Assembly: GCF_006539565.1 (NCBI RefSeq)
Contig: NZ_BJNG01000034.1
Span: 53,352 to 117,351 of the forward strand
Length of the DNA: 64,000 nt
From: Pseudonocardia hydrocarbonoxydans
GTDB lineage: Bacteria > Actinomycetota > Actinomycetes > Mycobacteriales > Pseudonocardiaceae
Direction of reading: 5' to 3'
Shown: in pieces, positions 16,549 to 24,973 of the stretch
Layout: each line of letters opens with the position of its first letter
Position numbering within the stretch: the first letter of the stretch is position 1
Notes under the pieces: model-generated
What the model was told of the DNA's origin: nothing
The model's database searches: none
Seen by the model: the letters and a program-made list of their open reading frames with translations, nothing else
Position numbers and translations under genes: made by a program

Positions 16549-16774
16549 CGCACCGCCTACCTTTCGGAGTTGTCCCGATCTGGCCAAGATGGGGACGTGC
16601 TGGTGGGGCGAGGATGGCTTTCATCCGTACTGCCATTAATGGCTCGAGCGGCCTGGCCCCTCGCCCCACCGTCTCGTTCTGACCGCTGATTAGGAACTGC
16701 GAACAATCGCTGCGTAGGGTTATGACGGCGGAGCGGGGCAGCACTCGACAGTCATCCACGAAAAGGAGACCGGA
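16549..16774. ncRNA. Structured region upstream of IS110 transposase; candidate bridge RNA
   Basis: Two strong hairpins lie between lspA and the transposase. The first is GTCCCGATCT/AGATGGGGAC (16572-16596, 9 of 10 paired, 5-base loop). The second has a perfect 12-bp stem GGTGGGGCGAGG (16602-16613) and CCTCGCCCCACC (16659-16670), enclosing a 45-base interior with GGATG/CATCC and the palindrome GCCATTAATGGC (16632-16643). A 5' stem-loop followed by a stem with an internal loop, in the left non-coding end before the ORF, is the layout of IS110-group bridge RNAs, which guide target and donor recognition. The alternative is structure in the lspA leader. Confidence 0.45.
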
Positions 16775-17986
16775 GTGAGCCTGGCCGTAGGAATCGACGT
16801 CGCCAAACTGATCCACTGGGTAGCCGCCGTCGACGACGACGGCCATCAAATCCTCAGCCGCCGCTGCGACAACACCCCCGACGACATCACGGCACTGATC
16901 GGTGACCTCAAGCATCTGGCCGCCGAGCACGGCCCGGTCACGGTCGCGGTCGACATCCTGGGAGGCATCGCCTCGATGCTGATCACGATGCTGCTCGACG
17001 CCGGCCTGGACCTGGTCCACACACCCGGGCTGCTGGTCAACCGCTCGCGGCGCGCGACCCGCGGCGGAGAACGCAAATCCGACCCCGCTGACGCCAAGGT
17101 CATCGCCGACCAGGTACGCCTGCGCGCCGCGAACGGGGAGCTGCGTCGCCTCGCCCCGGTCACCGAACCCGACGCCGCACTGCGCCTGCTGGTGTCGCGT
17201 CGCGGAGACCTCGTCGTCGACCGGACCCGCCGCCAGGCCCGCCTGCACGACCTGCTGGCCTCGGTAAACCCCGGTCTCGAACGCATTGTCGACCCTACGA
17301 CCAAGACCGGCCTGTGGCTGCTGACCCGCTTCGTCACCGCCTCCGAGATCCGCGCTGCCGGCCTCGACGGGCTCACCGAGCACATGCGAGAACTGCCCCG
17401 ACTGCCCCGTCGCACCGTGACCAAGCTGCTCGGCGCAGCCCTGGCCGCTGCAGACGCCCAGCGGGCCCGGGTCGCCGGCGAAACCATCGCGGCCGACATC
17501 CTCCGCTAGCTCGCAGGAGAGATCATGACCATCGGCACCCGACTCACCGAGGTCGAAAACCAGATCGCGCAGGCCATCGACGCGCACCCAGACGGGGCGA
17601 TCGTCCGCAGCCTGCCCGGCATGGGCACCACGCTCGCCGCGGAGTTCCTCGCCGCCGCAGGAGGCCTGGAACGCTTCCCCACGCCGGGCGCGCTGGCCTC
17701 CGCCGCCGGCCTGGCACCGGTCCTGCAACAGTCCGGGAAAATGAACTACCAGCGCCGGTCCTACGCCGGCAACCGCGCCCTCAAACGAGTCTTCTATCAA
17801 TCCTCGTTCTGCGCGCTCCAACACGACGAACTGTCCCGCACCTTCTACGACCGCAAACGGAAAGAAGGGAAACGGCACCACCAAGCGCTCATCGCGCTCG
17901 CCCGCCGTCGCATCAACGTCCTGCACGCAATGCTGCGCACCCGAACCGAGTTCCACCGACCCACAACAGGAGCCGCCGCCGCTTGA
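16775..17986 (+). mobile_element. IS110-family insertion sequence, transposase split by in-frame TAG
   Basis: Two ORFs in the same frame cover one IS110 transposase. ORF 16775-17509 (244 residues) is the N-terminal DEDD RuvC-like domain: VGIDVAKLIHWVAAVD, then RKSDPADAKVIADQVR. ORF 17525-17986 (153 residues) is the C-terminal Transposase_20 domain with RSLPGMGTTLAAEFLAAAG and the SAAGLAPVLQQSGKMNYQRRSYAGNRALKR region containing the catalytic Ser. The stop TAG at 17507-17509 would be Gln CAG or similar in an intact copy. ATG 17525 has an AGGAG 5 bases upstream, so separate translation of the C-terminal domain is possible. ATTAGGAA occurs at both 16689-16696 and 17994-18001 and may mark the ends. 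Confidence 0.85.
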
Positions 17987-17994
17987 CAACCGCA

Positions 17995-19872
17995 TTAGGA
18001 AGCCGCTCCGGCGGTCGCGGCGGGTCGCCGGGCCCGCCACCACAGGAGCAGCAGCGGCAGGACCGCGACCGTGCCGACGGCCCAGACGATCCCGGCCCGG
18101 TCCTGCTCGACGGCGAGCTCCGGCACCCACGGCAGGGCCAGGCCGCGGAAGTAGGTCGCGGCGAGCACGTCCGGGCGGGCGAGCAGAACGGCGCCGACGG
18201 TCGCGGGCAGGGCCAGCACCACGCCCGTCGCGAGCCACCCGCCGGCCGGGCGGCGGGCCGCCAGTACCGCGGCGACGAGGCATCCCGTCGACAGCAGGAG
18301 CAGGTCGACGACCTGACGCCCGCCCTGGGACGGCAGCAGCCGGTCCAGCAGCCCCAGCGGCAGCGCGACCAGCACCGCCGCGAACACCGCGACGGCGGGC
18401 AGCGGCCGGCCCAGGACCCGGACGAACGGCCTGCGCCGCACCCACGCGACGCCGCCGCTCCCCCGCGGGCCCAGCGCCCGGCGGGTCAGGTCCAGCGGCG
18501 CCCCGGCGACGAGCAGGGCCGGGGCCACGAACGCCAGCAGCACCTGCGCGACCGCGGCCACCGTGAGCATGGCCGCACCGTACCGGCCGAGCCCGGAGGA
18601 CGTGGCGACGACGATCACGGCGCAGCCCCCGACCCACGCCGCCGTCCGCGGCCACGGCCAGGTCCCGCCGCGCCGCCGGACCCGCCGCAGGCCGGCGGCG
18701 TAGCCCAGCAGCAGGCCGGCCGCGAGCAGCACGAACACCAGGTCGAGGCGCCCGGCCAGGAGGAACGCGGGGCCCGGTGCGGTCAGCTCGTAGCCGAGGA
18801 CCTCCCCGGTCCGCGACGGCAGCGCCTCCTCGGCGGGCTCGGGCGGCGCGGTGCGGCCCAGGCCGACCGCCAGCCCGATCGTGGCGAGCATCAGCACCAC
18901 CTCGGCCCCGCCGAGGCGCAGCAGGGCACGGCGGTCGCCCCGCGCGGCCGCGGGGACCGTGTGCCGCCGGTGGGCGTACCCGATCGCGCCGAGCAGCACC
19001 AGCGCGCCCGCCTTGCCCGCGGCGAGCGCGCCGTAGGGGCTGAGCAGGGCCGCCGGCCCGAGCGGGACCCGGATCGCCAGGTTGGCCGTGCCGGACACCG
19101 CCATCAGGGCCCAGCACCCGGCCGCGACCGCGGAGAACCGCGGCAGCGCCACGGCGAGCCGGGCCGACCGGGACAGCGCGAGGGCCAGTACGGCGACCAG
19201 CCCCCCGACCCAGACCGCGGCCGCGACCACGTGCAGCATCAGGCTGTCGGTGGCGATGTCGTGGGAACCGCCGACCGCCGAGTGCCCCGAGGCGGCCACG
19301 GGCAACAGCCCGGCCACGGCGGCCCCGAGCAGCACCACCGTCGCGCCCCAGCCGAGCACCGCCCGCCCGCCGAGCGCGATCACCGCCGCGACCAGCGCCG
19401 CCGCGACCCAGGCGCCCGCCGTGGGCAGCAGCGCGACCGTGGCGAGCAGCGGGCCCGGCGCCAGGACGTCGACGACCGGACGGCCGAGCGCCTCCGCCGC
19501 GGTCAACGGCACCATCAGCAGCGCCGCGACGGCCCACACCCCGGCCGCGACCGATGCCGCGCGGACGGCCCGGTAGCCCTCGACGTCGAGGTAGCCGCTC
19601 ACCTGCGGGGGCACGAGGGCGGCGGAGAGCAGCAGGAACCCGACGGTCAGCGCGGCCGCCACGTCCGCCACCACCCGGACGGCGGGCAGCCCGTACCGGG
19701 TGAGCTCGCCGGCGTCGGGCAGGCCCAGCACGTCGGCGATCGATCCGCCGGAGAACGCGACGACCCCCGCGGTCACGAGCAGGCCGGCCGCCGTGCCGGC
19801 CACGACGACCGGCAGCACGGTGGACCGCCGAGGTGGTGCGGCGAGACCGACCGGCGCCGTCGACCCGGTCAT
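17995..19872 (-). CDS. CopD/CtaG fusion membrane protein (copper)
   Basis: A 625-residue polytopic membrane protein. The first 340 residues contain a CopD-type copper-resistance domain (DSLMLHVVAAAVWVGGLVAVLAL with its conserved H..AA..WvGG, then FSAVAAGCWALMAVSGTANL). The last 270 residues are a Caa3_CtaG-type domain (GTWPWPRTAAWVGGCAVIVVATSSGLGRYG...). Such fusions are widespread in Actinobacteria and are linked to copper uptake or delivery to cytochrome c oxidase. ATG 19872 is chosen over upstream codons that lie in the promoter. The TAA stop falls in the ATTAGGAA repeat at the IS110 right end, so the last codons may have been altered by insertion. A shared copper-operon dyad lies 70 bp upstream. 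Confidence 0.85.
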   Translation of the reverse strand: MTGSTAPVGLAAPPRRSTVLPVVVAGTAAGLLVTAGVVAFSGGSIADVLGLPDAGELTRYGLPAVRVVADVAAALTVGFLLLSAALVPPQVSGYLDVEGYRAVRAASVAAGVWAVAALLMVPLTAAEALGRPVVDVLAPGPLLATVALLPTAGAWVAAALVAAVIALGGRAVLGWGATVVLLGAAVAGLLPVAASGHSAVGGSHDIATDSLMLHVVAAAVWVGGLVAVLALALSRSARLAVALPRFSAVAAGCWALMAVSGTANLAIRVPLGPAALLSPYGALAAGKAGALVLLGAIGYAHRRHTVPAAARGDRRALLRLGGAEVVLMLATIGLAVGLGRTAPPEPAEEALPSRTGEVLGYELTAPGPAFLLAGRLDLVFVLLAAGLLLGYAAGLRRVRRRGGTWPWPRTAAWVGGCAVIVVATSSGLGRYGAAMLTVAAVAQVLLAFVAPALLVAGAPLDLTRRALGPRGSGGVAWVRRRPFVRVLGRPLPAVAVFAAVLVALPLGLLDRLLPSQGGRQVVDLLLLSTGCLVAAVLAARRPAGGWLATGVVLALPATVGAVLLARPDVLAATYFRGLALPWVPELAVEQDRAGIVWAVGTVAVLPLLLLWWRARRPAATAGAAS

Positions 19873-19942
19873 CCGCCCAGCTCCGTCATCCGCCCAGCCT
19901 AGAAGGGAGGGTGGACGGCCCACCCGGGCGGGAGGGCCGAAC

Positions 19943-19962
19943 TTCTACCGCGGTCAGTAGAC
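19943..19962. promoter_or_regulatory. Copper-block operator candidate, copy 1
   Basis: TTCTAC-N8-GTAGAC. Together with its left flank, CGAACTTCTACCG, 13 bases are identical to the copy at 24923. It lies 70 bp upstream of the CopD/CtaG gene on the minus strand. Confidence 0.6.
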
Positions 19963-20159
19963 ACCCGCCCGGTCCGACGGAGCGCGCCGCCGCGCGGCTG
20001 GTGGCCGCCGCGGTCCGAGCGGTTCGTCCGGGCGCTCGGGGACGACCCGTACGTCGGACCGGAGGCGGCGTCGACCGCGCCGCGGGACACCGGGAGGGGC
20101 ACGCGGGACACTGGGGGCCGCGGGACACCGAGGGCCGCGGCGCGGAACCGCCCGTCGCC

Positions 20160-20176
20160 TTCTACAGTTCGTAGAC
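20160..20176. promoter_or_regulatory. Copper-block operator candidate, copy 2
   Basis: TTCTAC-N5-GTAGAC, the same half-sites as copies 1 and 3 but with a 5-base instead of 8-base spacer, 39 bp upstream of copA. Confidence 0.5.
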
Positions 20177-20214
20177 GACCACACCCCGTCCGGTCGAGGA
20201 GGGCAGTCGCGGCG

Positions 20215-22476
20215 ATGAGCTCCGCACCGATCGTCGAGCCGGGCCGCCCGGTCGAGCTGACCGTGTCGGGGATGACGTGCGCCGCCTGCGCCGCCCGGGT
20301 CGAGCGCCAGCTCAACAAGCTCCCCGGGGTGGTCGCCGGCGTCAACTTCGCCACCGGGCGGGCCACCGTGACCGCGGGCCCGGAGGTCTCCGACCGGGTG
20401 CTGGTCGACACCGTCGAGCGGGCCGGCTTCGGCGCGGAGCCGCTCCCCCCGGACGGGTCGGGTGACGCCGCCCCCGGCGACGACGCCGGACGCGCCCGGA
20501 TGCTGTGGCGCCGGCTGCTCGTGTCGGTGGTGCTGTTCGTCCCGCTCGCCGATCTCTCGATCACCTTCACGGTGCTCCCGGAGTGGCGGTTCCCGGGGTG
20601 GCAGTGGCTGCTGCTCGCGCTCGCCGCGCCGGTCGTCGGCTGGGCGGCCTGGCCGTTCCACCGGGCCGCGCTCGCCGGCGCCCGGCGCGGCACGTCGACG
20701 ATGGACACCCTGGTCTCGCTCGGGGTGCTGGCCGCGACCGGCTGGTCGGTGTACGCGATGTTCCGCTCCGCCGGCCCGCCGCCGGACGTCACCGGGCTGG
20801 CCCTGCTGCTGCGCGGCGAGGACGCGATCTACCTGGAGGTCGCGGCCGGGCTCACCGCGTTCGTGCTGGCCGGGCGCTACTTCGAGGCCAAGGCGCAGCG
20901 CTCCGCCGGCACCGCGCTGCGCGAGCTCGCCGCGCTGCGGGCCGCTGACGTCGTGCTCGTCGCCGAGGACGGGTCGCACCGCAGCATCCCGATCGGCGCG
21001 CTGCGCGTCGGGCAGCGGTTCCTGGTGCGGCCCGGCGCCACGGTGGCCACCGACGGGCGGGTGGAGTCCGGCCGGGCCGCGCTGGACACCGCGGCCATGA
21101 CCGGCGAGTCGGTGCCGGTCGAGGTGGGCCCCGGGGACGCGGTCGTCGGCGGCACGGTGGCGCGGCAGGGGTCGCTGGTCGTCGAGGCCACCGGCGTCGG
21201 GCGCGACACCCAGCTCGGGGCGATGCTCCGGCTCGTCGAGCGGGCGCAGACCGGCCGGGCGTCGGTGCAGCGGCTCGCCGACCGGATCTGCGGCTGGTTC
21301 GTGCCCGCGGTCGTCGCGCTGTCGGCGGCGACCTTCGGGGGCTGGCTGCTGCTCGACGGCTCGCCGGCGCGCGCGTTCGCGGCCGCGCTGGCGGTGCTGG
21401 TCGTCGCCTGCCCGTGCGCGCTGGGCCTGGCCACCCCGACGGCGCTGATGGTGGCCTCGGGTCGCGGCGCCCGGCTGGGGATCTTCGTCAAGGGGTACCC
21501 GGCGCTGGAGGCGACCCGCTCGATCGACACCGTGGTGCTGGACAAGACCGGCACGGTGACCCGGGGCCGGATGGCGCTGGCCGGGCTGGCCTGCGCCGAC
21601 GGCGTGGGACGCGCCGACGTGCTGCGGGCCGTCGGCGCCCTGGAGCAGGACGCCGAGCACCCGGTGGCCGCGGCGATCGTCACCGCCGCGCGGGCCGAGC
21701 TGGGGACGCTCCCCCGGCCCGGGGACTTCCGCAACGAGGCCGGGCTGGGCGCCACCGGCACGGTGGACGGCCGGCGCGTCCGGGCGGGCCGGGCCCGCCT
21801 GTTCACCGACCTGGGCATCGCCGTGCCGCCCGCACTGGACGCCCGGCGGACCGCCTGGGAGCGCGACGGCCGCAGCACGGTCGTCGTCTCCGTCGACGAC
21901 GTCGTGGTCGGGGTGCTCGCGCTCGCCGACGAGGTGAAGCCCTCGGCCCGGCACGCCGTCGCGGCCCTGCACGGGCTGGGGCTCACGACCGTGCTGCTCA
22001 CCGGCGACAACGCCGCCACCGCCGCGGCCGTGGCCCGCGAGATCGGCGTCGGGTCCGTGGTGGCCGAGGTGCTGCCGGCGGACAAGGCCGAGCAGGTGCG
22101 GCGGCTGCAGGCCGGCGGGGCGCGCGTGGCGGTCGTCGGGGACGGGGTCAACGACGCCGCCGCGCTGGCCGTCGCCGACCTGGGCATGGCCGTCGGCACC
22201 GGCACCGACATCGCGATCGACGCGGCCGACCTCATCCTGGTCCGCGACGACCTGCGGGTGGTGCCCGACGCGATCCGGCTGTCCCGGGCCACGCTGCGGA
22301 CCATCCGGGGCAACCTGTTCTGGGCGTTCGGCTACAACGTGGCCGCGATCCCGCTGGCGGCGCTCGGCCTGCTCAACCCGCTCGTCGCCGGGGCGGCGAT
22401 GGCCCTGTCGTCGCTGTTCGTGGTGTCCAACAGCCTGCGGCTGCGCCGCTTCTCCCCCGACATCGAGGAACGTTGA
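20215..22476 (+). CDS. copA: Copper-exporting P1B-type ATPase CopA
   Basis: A 753-residue P-type ATPase. Order of features: N-terminal HMA domain with GMTCAACAARVE (CxxC at residues 22/25); membrane helices; actuator TGESVPVE; the membrane metal-binding CPCALGLATPTALM near residue 400, which assigns Cu(I)/Ag(I) specificity (P1B-1); phosphorylation site DKTGTVTRG with Asp near 443; the HP motif in DAEHPVAAAIV; and the hinge GDGVNDAAAL near 640. A GGAGGG precedes ATG 20215. It pumps cytosolic copper outward at the plasma membrane. The stop overlaps the start of ctaG (ATGA). A dyad shared with the flanking copper genes suggests common control by copper. Confidence 0.95.
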   Translation: MSSAPIVEPGRPVELTVSGMTCAACAARVERQLNKLPGVVAGVNFATGRATVTAGPEVSDRVLVDTVERAGFGAEPLPPDGSGDAAPGDDAGRARMLWRRLLVSVVLFVPLADLSITFTVLPEWRFPGWQWLLLALAAPVVGWAAWPFHRAALAGARRGTSTMDTLVSLGVLAATGWSVYAMFRSAGPPPDVTGLALLLRGEDAIYLEVAAGLTAFVLAGRYFEAKAQRSAGTALRELAALRAADVVLVAEDGSHRSIPIGALRVGQRFLVRPGATVATDGRVESGRAALDTAAMTGESVPVEVGPGDAVVGGTVARQGSLVVEATGVGRDTQLGAMLRLVERAQTGRASVQRLADRICGWFVPAVVALSAATFGGWLLLDGSPARAFAAALAVLVVACPCALGLATPTALMVASGRGARLGIFVKGYPALEATRSIDTVVLDKTGTVTRGRMALAGLACADGVGRADVLRAVGALEQDAEHPVAAAIVTAARAELGTLPRPGDFRNEAGLGATGTVDGRRVRAGRARLFTDLGIAVPPALDARRTAWERDGRSTVVVSVDDVVVGVLALADEVKPSARHAVAALHGLGLTTVLLTGDNAATAAAVAREIGVGSVVAEVLPADKAEQVRRLQAGGARVAVVGDGVNDAAALAVADLGMAVGTGTDIAIDAADLILVRDDLRVVPDAIRLSRATLRTIRGNLFWAFGYNVAAIPLAALGLLNPLVAGAAMALSSLFVVSNSLRLRRFSPDIEER

Positions 22477-23465
22477 TGCCCGCTCCCCCACCGCCCGCGG
22501 TGCTGGCCTGGATGCCGCCCGCCGACCAGCCGCCGCTCACGATCGAGCGGATGCTGACCGCCTGGACGTTCGACCCCGCGATGGTGCTGCCGGTGCTGGT
22601 CGCGGCCGGGCTCTACCTGTGGGGCGTGCGGATGCTGCGCCGCCGCGGCGACGCCTGGCCGGTGCTGCGGACCGTCTACTGGTTCGCGGGGCTCACCCTG
22701 GTGTTCCTCGCCACCTCGTCGGCCCTGGGGGTCTACGACCGCACGCTGTTCGTGGTGCCCGCGATCCAGCACATGCTGCTGCAGATGATCGCGCCGGTCG
22801 GGCTGGCCATGGGCGCCCCGGTCACGCTGGCGATGCGCACGTTCCCGGCCGTGTGGCGGCGCCGGGTGCTCGCCGTCGTGCACAGCCGGCCGATGCGGTT
22901 CGTCGGGCACCCGGCCATCGCGTTCGCCCTGTTCGCGATCACCCAGTTCGCGTTCTACTACACCCCGCTCTACGAGCTGTCGCTGCGCAACGTGTGGCTG
23001 CACGACCTGTCGCACGTGCACTTCGTGCTGGTCGGGTTCCTGTTCTTCTGGGCGCTGCTGGGTGTCGACCCGGTGCCGCACCGGCCCCCGTTCTTCTTCC
23101 GGTTCATGCTGGTGCTGGGCCTGGCCCCGATGCACATCCTGCTCGGCATCCCGATCATGCTGATGAAGGAGCTGCTGGCCGAGGACTTCTACGTCGAGGT
23201 GGCCCGGGACTGGGGGCCGACGATGCTGGACGACCAGGCCGTCGGCGGCGGCATCCTGTGGGGTTTCGGCGACGTGTCGGCGGCCGCCCTGATCGGCGCG
23301 TTCGTGCTGCAGTGGTACCGCTCCGACGAGCGCGACGCCCGGCGCACCGACCGCGCCCTCGACCGCCGCTACGGCGCCGGGCCGACGATGCCCCCGTGGT
23401 GGCTGGAGCCCGAGGAGCAGGCGCACCGCGCGGCCCAGGCCCCGCCGGGGCGGGAGGGTCCCTAG
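22476..23465 (+). CDS. ctaG: CtaG-family cytochrome c oxidase assembly/copper protein
   Basis: A 329-residue membrane protein of the Caa3_CtaG family with about seven helices. Typical elements: YLWGVRMLRRRGDAWPVLRTVYWFAGL, FVVPAIQHMLLQMIAPVGLAMGAPVTLAMR, HPAIAFALFAITQFAFYYTPLYELSLRN, LHDLSHVHFVLVGFLFFWALLGVDPVPHRPP and LAPMHILLGIPIM; the conserved His in QHMLLQM, HDLSHVH and MHI are candidate copper ligands. It is translationally coupled to copA through an ATGA overlap. Its stop overlaps tail-to-tail (4 bases) with the next CtaG-domain gene. Probable role: copper handling at the membrane for oxidase assembly. Confidence 0.9.
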   Translation: MPAPPPPAVLAWMPPADQPPLTIERMLTAWTFDPAMVLPVLVAAGLYLWGVRMLRRRGDAWPVLRTVYWFAGLTLVFLATSSALGVYDRTLFVVPAIQHMLLQMIAPVGLAMGAPVTLAMRTFPAVWRRRVLAVVHSRPMRFVGHPAIAFALFAITQFAFYYTPLYELSLRNVWLHDLSHVHFVLVGFLFFWALLGVDPVPHRPPFFFRFMLVLGLAPMHILLGIPIMLMKELLAEDFYVEVARDWGPTMLDDQAVGGGILWGFGDVSAAALIGAFVLQWYRSDERDARRTDRALDRRYGAGPTMPPWWLEPEEQAHRAAQAPPGREGP

Positions 23466-24877
23466 TCGGGCCGGGTGCGGCTGCGGCGCAGCGTGTCCAG
23501 CAGGTCGCGGTGGGCGGCCGCGTCCTCGTCGGCCGGGTCGGCGCGGAACTCCGCGAGCTGGTCGTGGCGGTGCCACTGGACCAGCAGCACGACCTGGGCG
23601 GTGACCAGCATCAGCTCGCCGAGCACCAGCGACAGCACACCGGCCAGCCGCTGGTCGGCCAGGAGGTCGAGCGACCACGGCAGGCCGAGCGCGGCGTAGT
23701 GGGCGGCGGCGACGGCCGTCGGACGGGTGATCAGCAGGATCGCGAACACCACGTGGAACGGCATCACGGCGAACACGACACCGAGGCGACCCAGGTGCGG
23801 GAGCCGGCGCGGCGCCGCGTCGGCGCCCACGACGACCCAGCAGAACTGGTAGCCGATCACCAGGACGACGGCGCTCAGCGCCGTCCGGGACCAGTGCTCG
23901 GCGATCAGCGTCTCGAACAGGCCGGTGAGGTAGAACAGGTAATAGGAGCCCGCGAACAGCACGGCCGCGAGGCCCGGATGGGCGAGCAGCCGCGCGGGCC
24001 GGGAGTCGACCAGCGCCAGCAGCCGCTCGTGCGGCCCGGGCGGCCGCCCCTCGTCCGCCGGGACCAGCGCCCGCAGCGCCAGGGTCACCGGGGCGCCGAG
24101 CACCAGGGCCAGCGGGGCGATCATGTTCAGCGCCATGTGGGCGACCATGTGGCTGCTGAACACCGCCGGGCCGTAGACGCCCACCCCGGACGACGTGGCC
24201 AGGACGACGACCGCCCAGCCGGCCGCCCAGGCCGCGGTGCGGGCCGCGGGCCACGGCCGTCCGGCCCGGCGCAGCCGGCGCACCCCCGCGGCGTACAGCA
24301 CCACCGCGACCAGCGCCACGACGCCGAACAGCAGGTCGGGCCGCCAGGTCGCGAGCAGGCCCGGCAGCGTCGGCGCGACCGGCAACGGGTAGCCGATCGC
24401 GGCGTCCACCGGGCCGGTGGACGGCCGCGCGGGCGGGACGGCGAGCAGCCCGGCCGTCGCCGCGAGCGTGCCGGCCAGCAACCCGGTCCGGACACCCCGC
24501 CCGCCCCACCGGCGCACCGTGACGAGGCCCAGTGCGGCCACCACGACGAGATCGACCAGGACCGGCACCCCGGCGGCGGTGCCGGTCGGCCGCCCGAGCA
24601 CCCATGCCGCGGCCGCCCCGGACAGCGCGAGCACCGCCCAGCACCCCGCCGCGAGCGGGCGCGGGGCCCCGCCCGGCCGGCGCACCTCGGCCGCGAGCCA
24701 CACCGAGGCGGCGACGACGTGCAGCAGCAGCGCGTTGCCGGCCAGGTCCAGATCCGGCCCGGACGTCGCCGGCGCCGCGACCACGAGCAGCACGAGTACG
24801 GCGAACGCGACGGCGGTCAGCGCGACGGGCACCGGCCACCCGCGCCCCGGGCCGGTCGCCGCAGCGGGCAGTGCCAC
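23462..24877 (-). CDS. CtaG-domain membrane protein with extra N-terminal helices
   Basis: A 471-residue polytopic protein. The C-terminal 290 residues are a Caa3_CtaG domain (AAGVRRLRRAGRPWPAARTAAWAAGWAVVVLATSSGVGVYGPAVFSSHMVAHMALNMIAPLALVLGAPVTLALR, with His in SSHMVAHM and MPFHVVF). The N-terminal 180 residues form about five further helices, an eroded counterpart of the CopD half seen in the 17995 gene (LLLHVVAASVWLAAEVR, ALSGAAAAWVLG). GTG 24877 is chosen: the longer frame up to 25066 would run across the conserved operator and into the divergent gene. A copper role is inferred from family, context and the shared dyad at 24923-24942. Confidence 0.82.
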   Translation of the reverse strand: MALPAAATGPGRGWPVPVALTAVAFAVLVLLVVAAPATSGPDLDLAGNALLLHVVAASVWLAAEVRRPGGAPRPLAAGCWAVLALSGAAAAWVLGRPTGTAAGVPVLVDLVVVAALGLVTVRRWGGRGVRTGLLAGTLAATAGLLAVPPARPSTGPVDAAIGYPLPVAPTLPGLLATWRPDLLFGVVALVAVVLYAAGVRRLRRAGRPWPAARTAAWAAGWAVVVLATSSGVGVYGPAVFSSHMVAHMALNMIAPLALVLGAPVTLALRALVPADEGRPPGPHERLLALVDSRPARLLAHPGLAAVLFAGSYYLFYLTGLFETLIAEHWSRTALSAVVLVIGYQFCWVVVGADAAPRRLPHLGRLGVVFAVMPFHVVFAILLITRPTAVAAAHYAALGLPWSLDLLADQRLAGVLSLVLGELMLVTAQVVLLVQWHRHDQLAEFRADPADEDAAAHRDLLDTLRRSRTRPD

Positions 24878-24922
24878 CGCCCACCGCCTTCCGTCGGGAC
24901 CACCCAGGTGCCGAACGCGAAC

Positions 24923-24942
24923 TTCTACCGGGCATAGTAGAA
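24923..24942. promoter_or_regulatory. Copper-block operator candidate, copy 3
   Basis: TTCTAC-N8-GTAGAA is a perfect dyad of 6-bp arms in the divergent promoter between the CtaG-domain gene (46 bp away) and the small membrane protein (31 bp away). The CGAACTTCTACCG core is identical to copy 1. Confidence 0.65.
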
Positions 24943-24973
24943 CCGCCGATGCGACGCCGATCCCGGGGGCCAC

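Larger units (their letters stand above)
19873..20214. other. Divergent copper promoter region, 342 bp without a gene
   Basis: No ORF here has coding features; the open frames are short Arg/Pro-rich runs. The region holds two copies of the TTCTAC...GTAGA dyad (19943-19962 and 20160-20176), one facing the CopD/CtaG gene and one 39 bp before copA, and a GGAGGG ribosome site about 15 bases before ATG 20215. Between them lies GC-rich sequence with several CGGGACAC repeats (around 20085-20140). Confidence 0.6.

Noticed and set aside
17507..17509. TAG in the transposase as a read-through or pyrrolysine codon
   Set aside because: No support for pyrrolysine use; a nonsense mutation or separate translation from ATG 17525 is simpler.
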